A stretch of DNA of 64,000 nucleotides. Origin: an uncultured Tenacibaculum sp. GTDB lineage: Bacteria; Bacteroidota; Bacteroidia; Flavobacteriales; Flavobacteriaceae. Below are positions 1-8,731 of the stretch, piece after piece; the first letter of the stretch is position 1, and every line of letters begins with the position of its first letter. The translations under genes and the position numbers were made by a program. The stretch is taken from the NCBI GenBank assembly GCA_947501615.1, contig CANMWK010000002.1, forward strand, positions 248,001-312,000. Reading direction: 5' to 3'. The notes beneath the pieces are model-generated. The model did not search any database. It saw nothing but the letters and a program-made list of their open reading frames with translations, and was not told the origin of the DNA.

Positions 1-1
1 A

Positions 2-1336
2 GAAGCTGAGAAGAAAGCAATTCAATCTAATGAAACAGCTTTAGAAAATGCGAATAAAGAATTAGCTGAAGCACAAGATGATTTGAATGATTTGACAGGT
101 GGTGTTAGCATTACATTTGATCAGGCTTTAACTAATAGAACAAATGCAGAGAAATTAAAAGATGAGAAGGAAGAGGCTTATAATGAGATAGCTACATTGG
201 CTGTAGATTATAGCACTTTAATCAACGAAATAGCAGCGGTTTCAGCTACAATTGAGCAGAATAAAGAGACTATAGAAACTCTTGAAAATGATTTACTTGT
301 TTTAGAAGCAGATTATAATGTTAAGAAAGCAATTTTTGATGCGAATCCTTCAGGAAAAACAGTATCAGATGTTGGTGCAGATGATAAAGCCGGAAATCAT
401 AACGATACTTCTCCGGTAACTTATCGATTGGTATTAAATGCAAATTCTAATCCGATTTCTTATGAAAATCCAGCATATTTTAGTGCAGCAGATCTTCCAC
501 CAGCAGCTATTATTACTCCAATTCCAACAAGTGGTAGATATTTTAATATTGAAGCAGATGACACTGTAGAAAGTAATGAAGTAGCTTTCAACAGAGCGCA
601 ATCAGCATTTGTAAATGCCCAAGTTGCTTTAAGTAATGCTAAATCAGAACTATCTGAAAAAGAAGCAGAGTTAGTTGAGTTAAAAGAACAACAAGCAACA
701 TTTGATGCTACAATCACAACTCAAGTAGAGAATGCAAAATCTGAAAGAGATGCAGCTGTTAAAGCATTCGATCTAGCGAATGATGTTGTTGCGCAATTAG
801 AGTTAATAACTACTACAGAAAATAGCATATTAGATCTTGTAAAGAACTTAGAAGAAGCGAAGCAAAGTTTAAAAACAGCAGAAAATGAATTAACTCGTTT
901 ATCAGCATTGGTCGACGATGCTAAATTGAATGAATATACTGCTTTATTAGATACTATAGATGCTTTAGGTTTAGAGGTAAGTTTAAGTCAAAAAGTTATC
1001 GCAGATTTACAAGGAGACATCGCTTATTTTGAAGGTTTAGAACTAGAATTGGAAGCTAGTAATTATAGTGGTTCAGATTATGAGGAAAGAGTTGAGAAGA
1101 TAGAAGATGAAATTAATACGCAAGAAGCTACAGTTTTAGAACTTCAGAAAAATATTGCTAAAGCGAAGAACGATCTAGAAGATATTAAGCAAGATAAAGT
1201 AAACTTAGAAGAAGAAAGAGTTGCTGATATTGCGGAGTTAGAAGCTTTAATTGAAAAAACAGAGGCTGAAATAGCACAACGTAAAGAATTGGCTGAGAGC
1301 TTTAAAAAGTTAATGGAAGAAGCATTAGCGTCTTAA
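2..1336 (+). CDS. Coiled-coil protein, 5' end outside the window
   Basis: The reading frame is open from base 2, so this is the last 444 codons of a longer gene. The apparent start at base 83 is a TTG inside the frame and is not a real start. The product is rich in Glu, Lys, Ala and Leu with heptad-like spacing from the window edge to about residue 100, and again from about residue 180 to the end, so two long coiled coils are likely. Between them lies a non-coiled insert rich in Pro, Asn, Ser and Tyr, which may be a small folded or exposed domain. No catalytic motif is visible and the N-terminus is missing, so a signal peptide cannot be judged. I do not recognise the family. The next gene is on the same strand, but a long inverted repeat separates them. 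Confidence 0.75.
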   Translation, partial: EAEKKAIQSNETALENANKELAEAQDDLNDLTGGVSITFDQALTNRTNAEKLKDEKEEAYNEIATLAVDYSTLINEIAAVSATIEQNKETIETLENDLLVLEADYNVKKAIFDANPSGKTVSDVGADDKAGNHNDTSPVTYRLVLNANSNPISYENPAYFSAADLPPAAIITPIPTSGRYFNIEADDTVESNEVAFNRAQSAFVNAQVALSNAKSELSEKEAELVELKEQQATFDATITTQVENAKSERDAAVKAFDLANDVVAQLELITTTENSILDLVKNLEEAKQSLKTAENELTRLSALVDDAKLNEYTALLDTIDALGLEVSLSQKVIADLQGDIAYFEGLELELEASNYSGSDYEERVEKIEDEINTQEATVLELQKNIAKAKNDLEDIKQDKVNLEEERVADIAELEALIEKTEAEIAQRKELAESFKKLMEEALAS

Positions 1337-1360
1337 GATGTCTTTAAGACTTAATTAAAA

Positions 1361-1494
1361 AGAGGCTGTCTAAAAAGATTATTTTCCGTCAAACTGAATT
1401 TGTTTCAGTTTCTCATCACAGTTGATAATCAGAAGAGTGGGATTCTGAGATAAATTCAGAATGACGTTTTCAGATACTTTTTAGACAGTCTTCT
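1361..1494. repeat. Long imperfect inverted repeat (about 54-base arms)
   Basis: The left arm starts with AGAGGCTGTCTAAAAAG at 1361. The right arm (1441-1494) is its imperfect reverse complement and ends in CTTTTTAGACAGTCTTCT. Inside the arms, CTGAATTTGTTTCAG-like and TTCAGAATGACG-like blocks also pair. A related block lies at 39035-39112, so this looks like a dispersed palindromic element. It would form a strong hairpin behind the coiled-coil gene and could also act as a terminator. Confidence 0.75.
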
Positions 1495-1526
1495 AAAATA
1501 ATACTAATATCTTAAAGAATTGTATA

Positions 1527-2309
1527 ATGAAAAAAGTAGTTTTAGTAGTAATTGTATCGCTTTTATGCATACAATCAATCATAGCTCAAAATCAAAAGAG
1601 CGATAATAATTATAAGCCAGTTAAAGGAAGTCTTACCGTATCTTTATTATTAGGAAGAGGTACATATTTAGAATCTGGTTCTGCTCAAAACTTAGGAGGT
1701 AACGAAATAAATGGAGTAGCTCCTTATTATAGCACATTAAACAATAATAGCAATAGTTTAATGAATATGGTTGGGTTAGAAGGGAAGTATTTTATAAAAG
1801 ATAAAATGGCACTTACATTAACAGGAGGTGTAACCTACAGAAATACACCTGAACAAATAAATATTCCTGGGGTAGTGAATACAGACGGAGATGTTTTAGT
1901 ACCAGCTTATAATGCTGTTGTTGGTGAAGATGATATTGATGTTCATGTAGCTCCTGGTGTGCAATGGTATTTTGAATTGAAGCGACCAAAACTGTTACCT
2001 TATGTTGGGCTTTCTATACCTTTTGATTATTCTAGAAGTTCAGTTTTTGATCCTACAATTAGTCAAGACCAGATTAACTATGGAATTAGACACGTAGAGT
2101 TATTTGGTATTGGTGTTCATGGAGTTGTAGGGTTAGATTATTACCTAACAGAAGATTTTTTTATAGGTTTTGATGTTAAACCGTTAACATTTAATTATTT
2201 GGTGAATACTAAAAAACCAAGACCTGGTACTTTAGGAAGAAAAGCAGAAAATTATACTTTTTCTTTATTTAGTAACTATGTTTTTAAACTTGGTTTTAGA
2301 TTAAATTAA
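1527..2309 (+). CDS. Probable outer-membrane beta-barrel protein
   Basis: The 260-residue product has a clear Sec signal peptide at residues 1-20 (hydrophobic core, cleavage after IIAQ). The mature chain has alternating polar/apolar stretches with aromatic girdle residues and ends in FSNYVFKLGFRLN, the C-terminal strand pattern of outer-membrane barrels. Length and pattern fit the small 8- to 10-strand barrels common in Bacteroidota. Its ligand or function cannot be read from the sequence. A strong hairpin terminator follows, so it is probably monocistronic or the last gene of its unit. Confidence 0.65.
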   Translation: MKKVVLVVIVSLLCIQSIIAQNQKSDNNYKPVKGSLTVSLLLGRGTYLESGSAQNLGGNEINGVAPYYSTLNNNSNSLMNMVGLEGKYFIKDKMALTLTGGVTYRNTPEQINIPGVVNTDGDVLVPAYNAVVGEDDIDVHVAPGVQWYFELKRPKLLPYVGLSIPFDYSRSSVFDPTISQDQINYGIRHVELFGIGVHGVVGLDYYLTEDFFIGFDVKPLTFNYLVNTKKPRPGTLGRKAENYTFSLFSNYVFKLGFRLN

Positions 2310-2326
2310 TGTATTTATTTTGAATT

Positions 2327-2363
2327 AAAGAGGCCGATTTATATTAAAATTCGGCCTCTTTTA
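2327..2363. terminator. Bidirectional hairpin terminator
   Basis: AAAGAGGCCGA and TCGGCCTCTTT pair around a short AT loop, with T-runs on both strands. The hairpin sits between the convergent outer-membrane gene and the leftward SRPBCC gene. Confidence 0.8.
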
Positions 2364-2386
2364 CATTTTTCTGATGATAAATTCCC

Positions 2387-2923
2387 TTAGTTTTCTGAAC
2401 ATTTTTTAAGTAAGACTAAGCCTCTCTCATTCATTTTTTCCATTTCTTTTTTTGCTCCAAATATTCCCATAAAAAAGGCATCAATAAATCCTGATGTTAA
2501 AGTGAAATCTTGGGTAACTACAATAGTATTGTTCTTCTGAGTAAATGTATATTCAAATATAGGTTTTGCTTGAAAAGGTTTTTTAATATCACATTCCATT
2601 TTGATATATGCATTGGGAGTGATTTTTTTAATTTCTTGGTAACCTAAATCTTTGCCATTATTACCTTCCCAATGATATTGAGCGCCTATTTGTCCATCAT
2701 TACCCTTAATTTCAATCTTCTGAGTAGGATCTGCTTCTAAAAAAGGAGACCATTTAGGAAAGTTTTTTAAATAGACAACCTGATGAAAAACATGTGCTAA
2801 ATCAGCATGAATACGAACTTCTTTTTTGATGTGAATATGTTGTAGCTTACTTCCATTATATACACCGATAGCTAAAAGTAATGCAATTGAAATAGATACG
2901 ATTGTAATGATCATTTTCTTCAT
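2387..2923 (-). CDS. SRPBCC/START-like protein with N-terminal membrane anchor
   Basis: The 178-residue product has a hydrophobic N-terminal segment (residues 4-22) that may be a membrane anchor or an uncleaved signal. The rest matches the polyketide cyclase / SRPBCC fold: a first strand with EVRIHADLAHVFHQV, then the KNFPKWSPF motif typical of the family, then a C-terminal helix near residues 150-172. SRPBCC proteins bind hydrophobic ligands, but the ligand is not predictable. It follows the YCII-like gene by 13 bases on the same strand, a pairing seen among small stress or detoxification genes. Family confidence is good; function is unknown. Confidence 0.7.
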   Translation of the reverse strand: MKKMIITIVSISIALLLAIGVYNGSKLQHIHIKKEVRIHADLAHVFHQVVYLKNFPKWSPFLEADPTQKIEIKGNDGQIGAQYHWEGNNGKDLGYQEIKKITPNAYIKMECDIKKPFQAKPIFEYTFTQKNNTIVVTQDFTLTSGFIDAFFMGIFGAKKEMEKMNERGLVLLKKCSEN

Positions 2924-2936
2924 TTTAATAGGTTAT

Positions 2937-3290
2937 TTAATTATTCATAGGGATAATATTTCGTACTTCAACAGATCCTCCCATTTTTAGAATAGGACTG
3001 TCTTTTGCCATAATAACAGCTTCTTCAAGTGAGTTGGCTTTCACAATCATGTTGCCTCCAATTGTGGTGTTGTCAACAATTGAAATTTCATTTGTAATGC
3101 TTAAATCACTGAAAATTTGTTTCCCCTCAAAGCCTAATTGATGGGTGCTTATTAGTTTTTCTTTAATAGCTATATTGCCTATAAAAGAGCCCCATTGTGT
3201 AGCCATTTCTTGTTGTTCTTCATGAGTTGGCTGATATTCAAAATTTGGTGTAAAGCTGAAAATCATCATAAATAATTGTTCTTGTTTCAT
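2937..3290 (-). CDS. YCII-related domain protein
   Basis: The start is set at the ATG at 3288-3290 (MKQEQLFMMIF). An in-frame ATG 27 bases further upstream would add a short tail not expected in the family. The 117-residue product looks like a YCII/DGPF-type ferredoxin-like fold: an N-terminal strand, a QQEMATQWGSFI helix, a central GGNMIVKANSLEEAVIMAKDSP strand-helix unit, and an ending VEVRNIIPM. YCII-related proteins have mostly unknown roles, and some are dehalogenase-like or stress-associated. It probably forms an operon with the SRPBCC gene downstream. Confidence 0.7.
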   Translation of the reverse strand: MKQEQLFMMIFSFTPNFEYQPTHEEQQEMATQWGSFIGNIAIKEKLISTHQLGFEGKQIFSDLSITNEISIVDNTTIGGNMIVKANSLEEAVIMAKDSPILKMGGSVEVRNIIPMNN

Positions 3291-3414
3291 TGTGATTAGT
3301 TTTAAAATTAATAACACTCCAAAACTAGAAATGAAGAACTAGAAAAAACTTGGCATAAGACAAGAAAACAGGTTTTAATAATTATTTTTAAAAAAGTATG
3401 TTTTTATATTAATA

Positions 3415-3437
3415 ATGTAAATTATTGTTTACATTTG
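3415..3437 (+). promoter_or_regulatory. Palindromic operator overlapping a -7 box
   Basis: TGTAAATTATTGTTTACA is an inverted repeat (TGTAAA...TTTACA). The TACATTTG at 3430-3437 fits the Bacteroidota -7 box TAnnTTTG, so the palindrome overlaps the promoter. No clear -33 TTTG is visible. The transcript would start near 3442, about 10 bases before the membrane-protein gene, and continue into the XRE regulator gene. Autoregulation by that protein is inferred. Confidence 0.5.
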
Positions 3438-3453
3438 TAAAAAATAATAGAAT

Positions 3454-3912
3454 ATGAAAATACAAATATTACCAAGTAAGTATAAAAAAATAGGTCTAAT
3501 ACTATTTAGTATTGCCTCTTTATGTAATGGTGGAATAAATTTTATAGCTAATTCAATATACAAATACAAAACTTTAGAAAACACCACTATTAATATGGAA
3601 GAGTTTTATGATAATTCTTTTTTAACATTATTAAATGCTTTCTCAGGTGGTGGGTTGCTTTATGGAATTGATTTTTTTGCAATTTTAGCTATTTTAATTT
3701 ATATGATTTCTAAGGAAAAAACAGAAGATGATTATATCCATAAGCTTCGATTAGAGTCTTTTCAACTAACTTTTATAATTGGATTATTGGTGACAATTAT
3801 TACATATATACTAGCAAAAGATATAAAGCTTACTCTAGATTATTTTATTTTCCCACTATTATGGTGCTATCTCATAATTTTTTTCTTCAAAAGAAAAGCA
3901 ATGTACTTATGA
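3454..3912 (+). CDS. Small integral membrane protein paired with an XRE regulator
   Basis: The 152-residue product has four likely membrane segments (about residues 13-33, 66-84, 104-122 and 128-146) with short Lys-rich loops and no enzyme motif. Its stop overlaps the start of the XRE regulator by ATGA, so the two are translationally coupled. Membrane proteins of unknown function encoded next to 65-residue HTH regulators are a common bacterial pairing, in which the regulator usually controls the pair. The promoter palindrome upstream supports that. The family is not firmly recognised. Confidence 0.65.
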   Translation: MKIQILPSKYKKIGLILFSIASLCNGGINFIANSIYKYKTLENTTINMEEFYDNSFLTLLNAFSGGGLLYGIDFFAILAILIYMISKEKTEDDYIHKLRLESFQLTFIIGLLVTIITYILAKDIKLTLDYFIFPLLWCYLIIFFFKRKAMYL

Positions 3913-4106
3913 AAAATCTTGTAAAAGTTGAAAGAGCGAGGCATGATTTAACACAAGCGGACTTAGCAAAAGAGTTAGGCGTTTCTAGACAAACTATTCA
4001 TGCTATTGAAAAAAATAAATTCAATCCTTCCGTTATTTTAGCAATTAAGATGGCTAGATTTTTTGAAGTAACAGTTGAGTATTTATTTAATATAGATGAT
4101 GAGTAG
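3909..4106 (+). CDS. XRE-family transcriptional regulator (YozG/PadR-partner size class)
   Basis: The 65-residue product is essentially one HTH_3 domain: LTQADLAKELGVSRQTIHAIEKNKFNPS is the helix-turn-helix, and VTVEYLFNIDDE is the family ending. The start is the ATG at 3909, which overlaps the TGA of the membrane gene; an earlier in-frame ATG at 3861 would lie inside that gene. It likely binds the palindrome at 3415-3434 and controls the two-gene unit. Family assignment is firm; the target is inferred. Confidence 0.85.
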   Translation: MKNLVKVERARHDLTQADLAKELGVSRQTIHAIEKNKFNPSVILAIKMARFFEVTVEYLFNIDDE

Positions 4107-4122
4107 AGAGTTTTTTATAGTG

Positions 4123-4821
4123 TTATTGGTACTTTAGATTTAAAATTTTTCTAAAAATTGATATGTGAAGAAATAAAATAGTAGCTGGAGCAAAAGCAGG
4201 AATAAAGCAAAAAGGAAATTCAGCAAGAAACTCTACACCTAAACTTCCAGTATCTATACTTTGTTTGGTTAATAAAATTGCTAATGTAGAAGTAGCAATA
4301 ATATCAAGCATCCCAAAGGTATTCCAAAGTAAAGCTAACTTTTTAGCATAAACTTTCTTTTGTAGTATCGCTTTTGCCACAAATAATGAAGTTATAGCGG
4401 TTGTAATATCTCCGATACCAGCAATTAAAGCAATTGATTTTGGTAATAAATTATAAATATATAGAATGATAAAATAACTTCCAATAAGTCTAAAGATATG
4501 TACGCTAATTAATTTTGAAAGTTCCACTTCTTTTAAAACTTTCTTGTAAGAAGATGTATTACTGATGATAATTATGTAGAAAAGTAATAGTGGAAATGTT
4601 GTGGTTAAAATAATTTTAGGCGGTAAAGAAATTGTTGTAAAAAAACCGAAATGAGCAGCTATAGAAACCAACAAAAGATATGCCACGTAAAATAGTATAA
4701 CTGTGTTTTTTTTATCTTGTTGAGAGGTGTTTTTCAATACATGAGCAATCAGTAGTATTGGTGCAATAAAGACCATAAGAAAAAGAATGCTGAAAACTAG
4801 AGGTATTTGGTTTGAAAACAT
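4123..4821 (-). CDS. Multi-pass membrane protein of unknown function
   Basis: The 232-residue product has about seven hydrophobic segments, starting at residues 8-28 and ending near residues 200-222, with short basic loops such as KNTSQQDKKN. No transporter signature is visible. It follows the Crp-like regulator by 16 bases on the same strand, and the two are probably co-transcribed, so its expression may be tied to whatever signal the regulator reads. I do not recognise the family. Confidence 0.6.
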   Translation of the reverse strand: MFSNQIPLVFSILFLMVFIAPILLIAHVLKNTSQQDKKNTVILFYVAYLLLVSIAAHFGFFTTISLPPKIILTTTFPLLLFYIIIISNTSSYKKVLKEVELSKLISVHIFRLIGSYFIILYIYNLLPKSIALIAGIGDITTAITSLFVAKAILQKKVYAKKLALLWNTFGMLDIIATSTLAILLTKQSIDTGSLGVEFLAEFPFCFIPAFAPATILFLHISIFRKILNLKYQ

Positions 4822-4837
4822 TTAGATTGGAAATTAA

Positions 4838-5410
4838 TTAGCGTGTTATTTCTTTTCGAATTCTACTTAAAGAAGTATCTGTAATTCCTAAATATGTAGC
4901 AATATGTTTAAGAGGTACATTTTGAATTAATTGAGGTTTCTCTTTCATTAAATTTAAATAACGATCTTTGGCATGATCTGAGATAACAGAAACAGAATGA
5001 TTTTTTAATTCAAAATAATTATTTATTAATCTAGTACGTCCCACTTCTCTAAAAGCTTCAATACTAAATAATTTCATGAAATTTGTAAAGCTTATTTTCC
5101 AACATTTACCATGAGTTAAAGCTTGAATAGATTCTTTACAAGGTTTCTTTAGAAAATAGGAATACCAATCGATTACAATATCACCCCCAGAAAAAAACTT
5201 AGTAGTAATATCATTTCCTTCTAAATCAATACTATAAGATCGTAAAAAACCACTTTCTAAAAAGAAATAAAAGTTAGCCACTTTACCCTTTTCTATAAGA
5301 ACGTCGTTTTTTTTGAAGGTGATGTTTTCAAATTGTTCTAGTATTAAATTGAGCTCTTCAGTAGTGAAATTTTCAGGTTTGAAAATAGTATGTAAAAAAT
5401 GTTTCTCCAT
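4838..5410 (-). CDS. Crp/Fnr-family regulator
   Basis: The 190-residue product has an N-terminal cyclic-nucleotide-binding-like beta roll (about residues 25-115, including FKKNDVLIEKGKVANFYFFLESGFLRSY) and a C-terminal winged helix (about residues 145-190; VPLKHIATYLGITDTSLSRIRKEI is the recognition region). Many Bacteroidota proteins of this size class do not bind cAMP, and no full phosphate-binding cassette is visible here. It lies 6 bases after the unknown 263-residue gene and just before the membrane protein, so it belongs to this leftward unit and may control it. Confidence 0.8.
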   Translation of the reverse strand: MEKHFLHTIFKPENFTTEELNLILEQFENITFKKNDVLIEKGKVANFYFFLESGFLRSYSIDLEGNDITTKFFSGGDIVIDWYSYFLKKPCKESIQALTHGKCWKISFTNFMKLFSIEAFREVGRTRLINNYFELKNHSVSVISDHAKDRYLNLMKEKPQLIQNVPLKHIATYLGITDTSLSRIRKEITR

Positions 5411-5416
5411 GACGAT

Positions 5417-6208
5417 TTACTTTTTAAATAATCGTTTTAAAAAACCTTTCTTTTTTTGCTGTTCAATGGGTTCGTTATTAATAACTTTATATTGAGTGTT
5501 ATCAGTAATTGTTCCTGGATCTAAGTGTTCTTGTTTTTCAATTCTCGAAAGTTGTTCCATCGCAGCATCACGATATAATAAAGCCCCCTCAGGGTCACAG
5601 TTAAATAAGTTAGAATAACAAACAGAACTGTTTAAATTCATCGGATTAGGTTCAACAATTTCAGTAGCTTCTAAAAGACCTAATCCTTTTTCATGGGCAT
5701 AAAATAAAGCTTTAAAAAAAATACCAATTCGATCATCAGAAAATAAGGTGTTCATCTGTTCTTGAAGCATTTCATTTGTATCATAATCATCGATTAGCTG
5801 CATTACTTTTTCTGGGGGAATAAATTTTCCAGAACTATAATTATCTATGATCTGATTATGGATTTCATCAGTAAGTTTTTCTTGAGGAAGTATTTCCTGC
5901 CAATCTTTGGTATATTCAGATAAAATATCGTCTTCTAAGAAAGAAATTGCACTGCCTCTAACATAAAAGTACTTTTCAAAAAAACCTTGAACAGCAGCGA
6001 TGTAATAACCGTGGGTTTTATCAAAAACATCTTCAGAAGTTGTAACTAAAGCAATATCTATCAGTTCTTCATATTTCTTAGCATAAAATTCTTTAATATT
6101 ATATGTAATAGCTAAGTCAGTAATTAATGCTTTGTCATTAAGAACATTAAAATAACGTTCTACAATTTGTTCTTCAGAAATTGGATGATAACTAACATCC
6201 CAGCCCAT
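5417..6208 (-). CDS. Unrecognised soluble protein beginning MGWDVSYHPI
   Basis: The 263-residue product has no signal peptide or membrane segment. It is acidic and helix-rich up to about residue 215, then has a low-complexity linker and ends in a strongly basic amphipathic tail (KKKGFLKRLFKK) that could touch membrane or nucleic acid. No enzyme motif is visible. A 116-base gap separates it from the lipoprotein gene upstream, so it may have its own promoter, while the Crp-like gene follows after 6 bases. Cytosolic proteins of this look often sit in accessory clusters beside secreted or toxin-like genes, but I cannot assign a role. Confidence 0.6.
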   Translation of the reverse strand: MGWDVSYHPISEEQIVERYFNVLNDKALITDLAITYNIKEFYAKKYEELIDIALVTTSEDVFDKTHGYYIAAVQGFFEKYFYVRGSAISFLEDDILSEYTKDWQEILPQEKLTDEIHNQIIDNYSSGKFIPPEKVMQLIDDYDTNEMLQEQMNTLFSDDRIGIFFKALFYAHEKGLGLLEATEIVEPNPMNLNSSVCYSNLFNCDPEGALLYRDAAMEQLSRIEKQEHLDPGTITDNTQYKVINNEPIEQQKKKGFLKRLFKK

Positions 6209-6324
6209 ACGAATTCGTTTTTATGTTGTTTAGATTAGCGTTTTTTGTCTTTTCCATAGTCTTGTAAAGATAGTGCGATTTAAAAAAATATAAGTGATAC
6301 AACTTTTTTTCTATGTTTTTTCTT

Positions 6325-7659
6325 TTAATCGTACCAATATACGTTAAAACTACGAGCTTTTTCATCACAATACAATTGCCAATATATTTCTGAACCACTA
6401 TTTTTTTCTCTCAAATTTCCAAATTCATAAAGTTTAGAGGGGTAATCATTATACCGCCAATGTGTCTGGATAGATTGGATGGGAAATAATTGGGTAATGG
6501 TTTTTAATGTAGTAGTGCTATCAATTTTAAATCCGTTATATATAATATGATTGTTGTTTAGATTAAAGTTGATATCAACAAAACTTACTTCACCATTAAG
6601 TTCTTCGTATTCAATGCCATTTTTATAATAAAATTTCATTTTTATATCGTCATATACCCATCCACCATCTCCATCGAAATAATTATAAGATGTGATTTGT
6701 TGAATATACAAGATGCCATTTTTATAGGTTCTATTGGTTTTATCAGAAAAATCATCATCTTTTACAACTTTATAGTATCGAATACTATCTGGTTTCCCCA
6801 TAACTTCTAAAAAACGGTTTAGTGTTGTAGTTGTTTTTAGTTTTCCATTAATCAATAGTTCTTGAGGTTCTATCCCTTTACGAATTGATTTTGAAGATAA
6901 ATTTTCAAAAGAAGAGAGATATCCATTAAATACATAACCTTCTTCCCCGTTTAACAGTTTTACTTTACACCAGTTTCCTTTGATTTCGCCACGCTCAGCA
7001 TCATCAATTATTTCTTTTTTATGTGGAAGGTTTTCAATTAATTCTAATGGTGCTAGATATTTTAGAATGGTAATTCGTTCACCATTTAAGGAAGGTGTTT
7101 TACGTAAAGAAAGTCGATTTGCTATGGTATAATAAAACGTTTGGGAAGTAGTGTCATCAAAACTATTGAATAGTCGTAGTAAAGCTTGTGCTTTGGTAAG
7201 TTTATCATTTTTAGAAATGTTTTTTTCATCAAGATCAGTTACATTGATATATTTAGCTATTTGATGATTAGTTCTGAGGTATCCACTAAAAATATAGCCT
7301 TCTTTAGCATCTAATGTTCTTATTTTACATACAAAGCCTTTAAGTTTTTTAATTCTAACATCAGCATTAATATAAGTATGCGTTAATGTTTTATGTTTTT
7401 CGATAATTTCAACAGGTTCTAAAAAATCGAGTGTGTCTATTTTGGCTGAAGTGTGATCTATATTTGTATCACCGTATAATAAAGTTTCATTATTTGCTAT
7501 GTAATGATATTTAGAATTTTGAAGAGGAGTCTTTATTGGTAACGTGTCCTTTTTTTGTGTTATAATCTTTTCGGGTTTACTTTTTTTAGACGAACAAGAA
7601 AAGAGAACTCCTAAAAGACATAGAATTGTAAACTTAGTTGTTGTTTTAGTAACCATCAT
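6325..7659 (-). CDS. Lipoprotein with two SH3-like repeats
   Basis: The 444-residue product has a lipoprotein signal (lipobox VLFSC near residue 22) followed by Lys/Ser-rich spacer. Two similar bacterial-SH3-type modules follow, one ending KGFVCKIRTLDAKEGYIFSGYL and one ending GNWCKVKLLNGEEGYVFNGYL; both show the GYVFxGYL signature. The C-terminal part (about residues 260-444) is a separate region with repeated aromatic strands. It is likely anchored in the outer membrane or periplasm. The start overlaps the 3' end of the membrane-protein gene by about 14 bases, so the genes are coupled. Bacterial SH3 domains usually bind peptidoglycan or protein partners; the partner here is unknown. Confidence 0.7.
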   Translation of the reverse strand: MMVTKTTTKFTILCLLGVLFSCSSKKSKPEKIITQKKDTLPIKTPLQNSKYHYIANNETLLYGDTNIDHTSAKIDTLDFLEPVEIIEKHKTLTHTYINADVRIKKLKGFVCKIRTLDAKEGYIFSGYLRTNHQIAKYINVTDLDEKNISKNDKLTKAQALLRLFNSFDDTTSQTFYYTIANRLSLRKTPSLNGERITILKYLAPLELIENLPHKKEIIDDAERGEIKGNWCKVKLLNGEEGYVFNGYLSSFENLSSKSIRKGIEPQELLINGKLKTTTTLNRFLEVMGKPDSIRYYKVVKDDDFSDKTNRTYKNGILYIQQITSYNYFDGDGGWVYDDIKMKFYYKNGIEYEELNGEVSFVDINFNLNNNHIIYNGFKIDSTTTLKTITQLFPIQSIQTHWRYNDYPSKLYEFGNLREKNSGSEIYWQLYCDEKARSFNVYWYD

Positions 7660-8224
7660 TATTTTTTAGTTTGTGAACTACAATACCTTTTTTAGCTAAA
7701 ACTTGATATTCAATTTTTATTTCATTGTCATTAACAGCAATGAGTTTACAGTTTTGTATGGGTAAAGCTGTATTAGTAATAGTATCTGAATCTAAAACTT
7801 TTGCTACGATTTCCTTGTATATAGGTCTACAAATATTATGTTCTAAAATACCATGTTTTTGGTAAATATATATTCGTTGTGTAGCTAAAGCATTTTGTCG
7901 AGTTCGTTCTATTCGATATGTTTCGGTAAGTTTTTTTTGCTGATAATCGTCAATTGTAGAAAAATAATAGACTATTCCGAAAAAAGGAATACCCATAGGA
8001 AGTATACTTAACGAAAGAAAAAAGAGTAGTAATGCGGAGCATAATTTTACAATTCTTTTTTGCCAAAACCTAACAATAATAACAAGTGTAAAAATTAACC
8101 AAATCCAACTAATGATTTTATCGGTGTAATATCCTGAGTAACTATAATCATAAAAACTAAGAAGTATTCCTATGGTAAAAACCAATGAAATACTAGTGTA
8201 AAAAAAGGATATTAAAGTATTCAT
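7646..8224 (-). CDS. Membrane protein of unknown function
   Basis: I place the start at the ATG at 8222-8224 (MNTLISFFYTS), one base after the stop of the upstream gene, rather than at an ATG 27 bases earlier inside it. The 192-residue product has three hydrophobic segments in its first half (about residues 4-24, 37-55 and 60-85), then a soluble C-terminal half with short strands and a conserved-looking CRPIYKE region. It sits inside the five-gene leftward cluster and is tightly packed on both sides. The family is not recognised. Confidence 0.6.
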   Translation of the reverse strand: MNTLISFFYTSISLVFTIGILLSFYDYSYSGYYTDKIISWIWLIFTLVIIVRFWQKRIVKLCSALLLFFLSLSILPMGIPFFGIVYYFSTIDDYQQKKLTETYRIERTRQNALATQRIYIYQKHGILEHNICRPIYKEIVAKVLDSDTITNTALPIQNCKLIAVNDNEIKIEYQVLAKKGIVVHKLKNNDGY

Positions 8225-8225
8225 T

Positions 8226-8729
8226 TTACAAACTCCAATTATTTTCGTCATTAACAGGACTAGGTAACCTTCCTTCTAAAACTTCTTTGATCCATTTTGG
8301 ATCGATATAGTTATAAGTAGATTCAATAACCCAGCATAAACATTCTTCAGGTCCTCCATTAAGATATGGTGGAGGTGAGACAGGTTTAAATACTGTGGGT
8401 AATGGTTCTTGAATGGAAATATAATTTAAAACAAAACCCAATTCTTGTACAACATTCCAAGCCAATTTATGCTGTATGTCAATGGTTAATTTTACCCACC
8501 AAAAGGCATCAGGGCTACGATCGCTTGAGAGTACAGTAATACCAGGTATTGTATTAATATAATCTACCAAAATGGGTAACCCTTTTTTTAGAACACTAGC
8601 ATCTATATATTCACTAGGTGGCGTTATAGCTTCTAATTTCTTAATAATATGTGCATTTAGACTTACATTAGCATCCTTTGCCTCTTTTTCTAAAGCTTTA
8701 TTTAGTTTTTTAGGTAAGTTGATTTCCAT
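8226..8729 (-). CDS. Protein with possible ribbon-helix-helix N-terminus
   Basis: The 167-residue product starts MEINLPKKLNKALEKEAKDANVSLNAHIIKKLE, which looks like a ribbon-helix-helix (Arc/HicB-type) strand-helix-helix unit. The remaining 125 residues form an unrecognised domain with a proline-rich SPPPYLNGGPEECLCW patch. A ribbon-helix-helix fused to a larger domain suggests either a DNA-binding antitoxin or immunity-like protein, or simply a short coiled segment; sequence alone does not decide. It is 2 bases from the upstream secreted-protein gene and one base from the membrane gene. Confidence 0.55.
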   Translation of the reverse strand: MEINLPKKLNKALEKEAKDANVSLNAHIIKKLEAITPPSEYIDASVLKKGLPILVDYINTIPGITVLSSDRSPDAFWWVKLTIDIQHKLAWNVVQELGFVLNYISIQEPLPTVFKPVSPPPYLNGGPEECLCWVIESTYNYIDPKWIKEVLEGRLPSPVNDENNWSL

Positions 8730-8731
8730 TT

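Noticed and set aside
83..85. Start codon for the first gene at base 83
   Set aside because: It is a TTG inside an open frame that continues to the window edge.
6192..6398. 68-codon leftward frame
   Set aside because: Overlaps the 3' end of the SH3 lipoprotein gene and the start of the next gene, with no protein-like composition.
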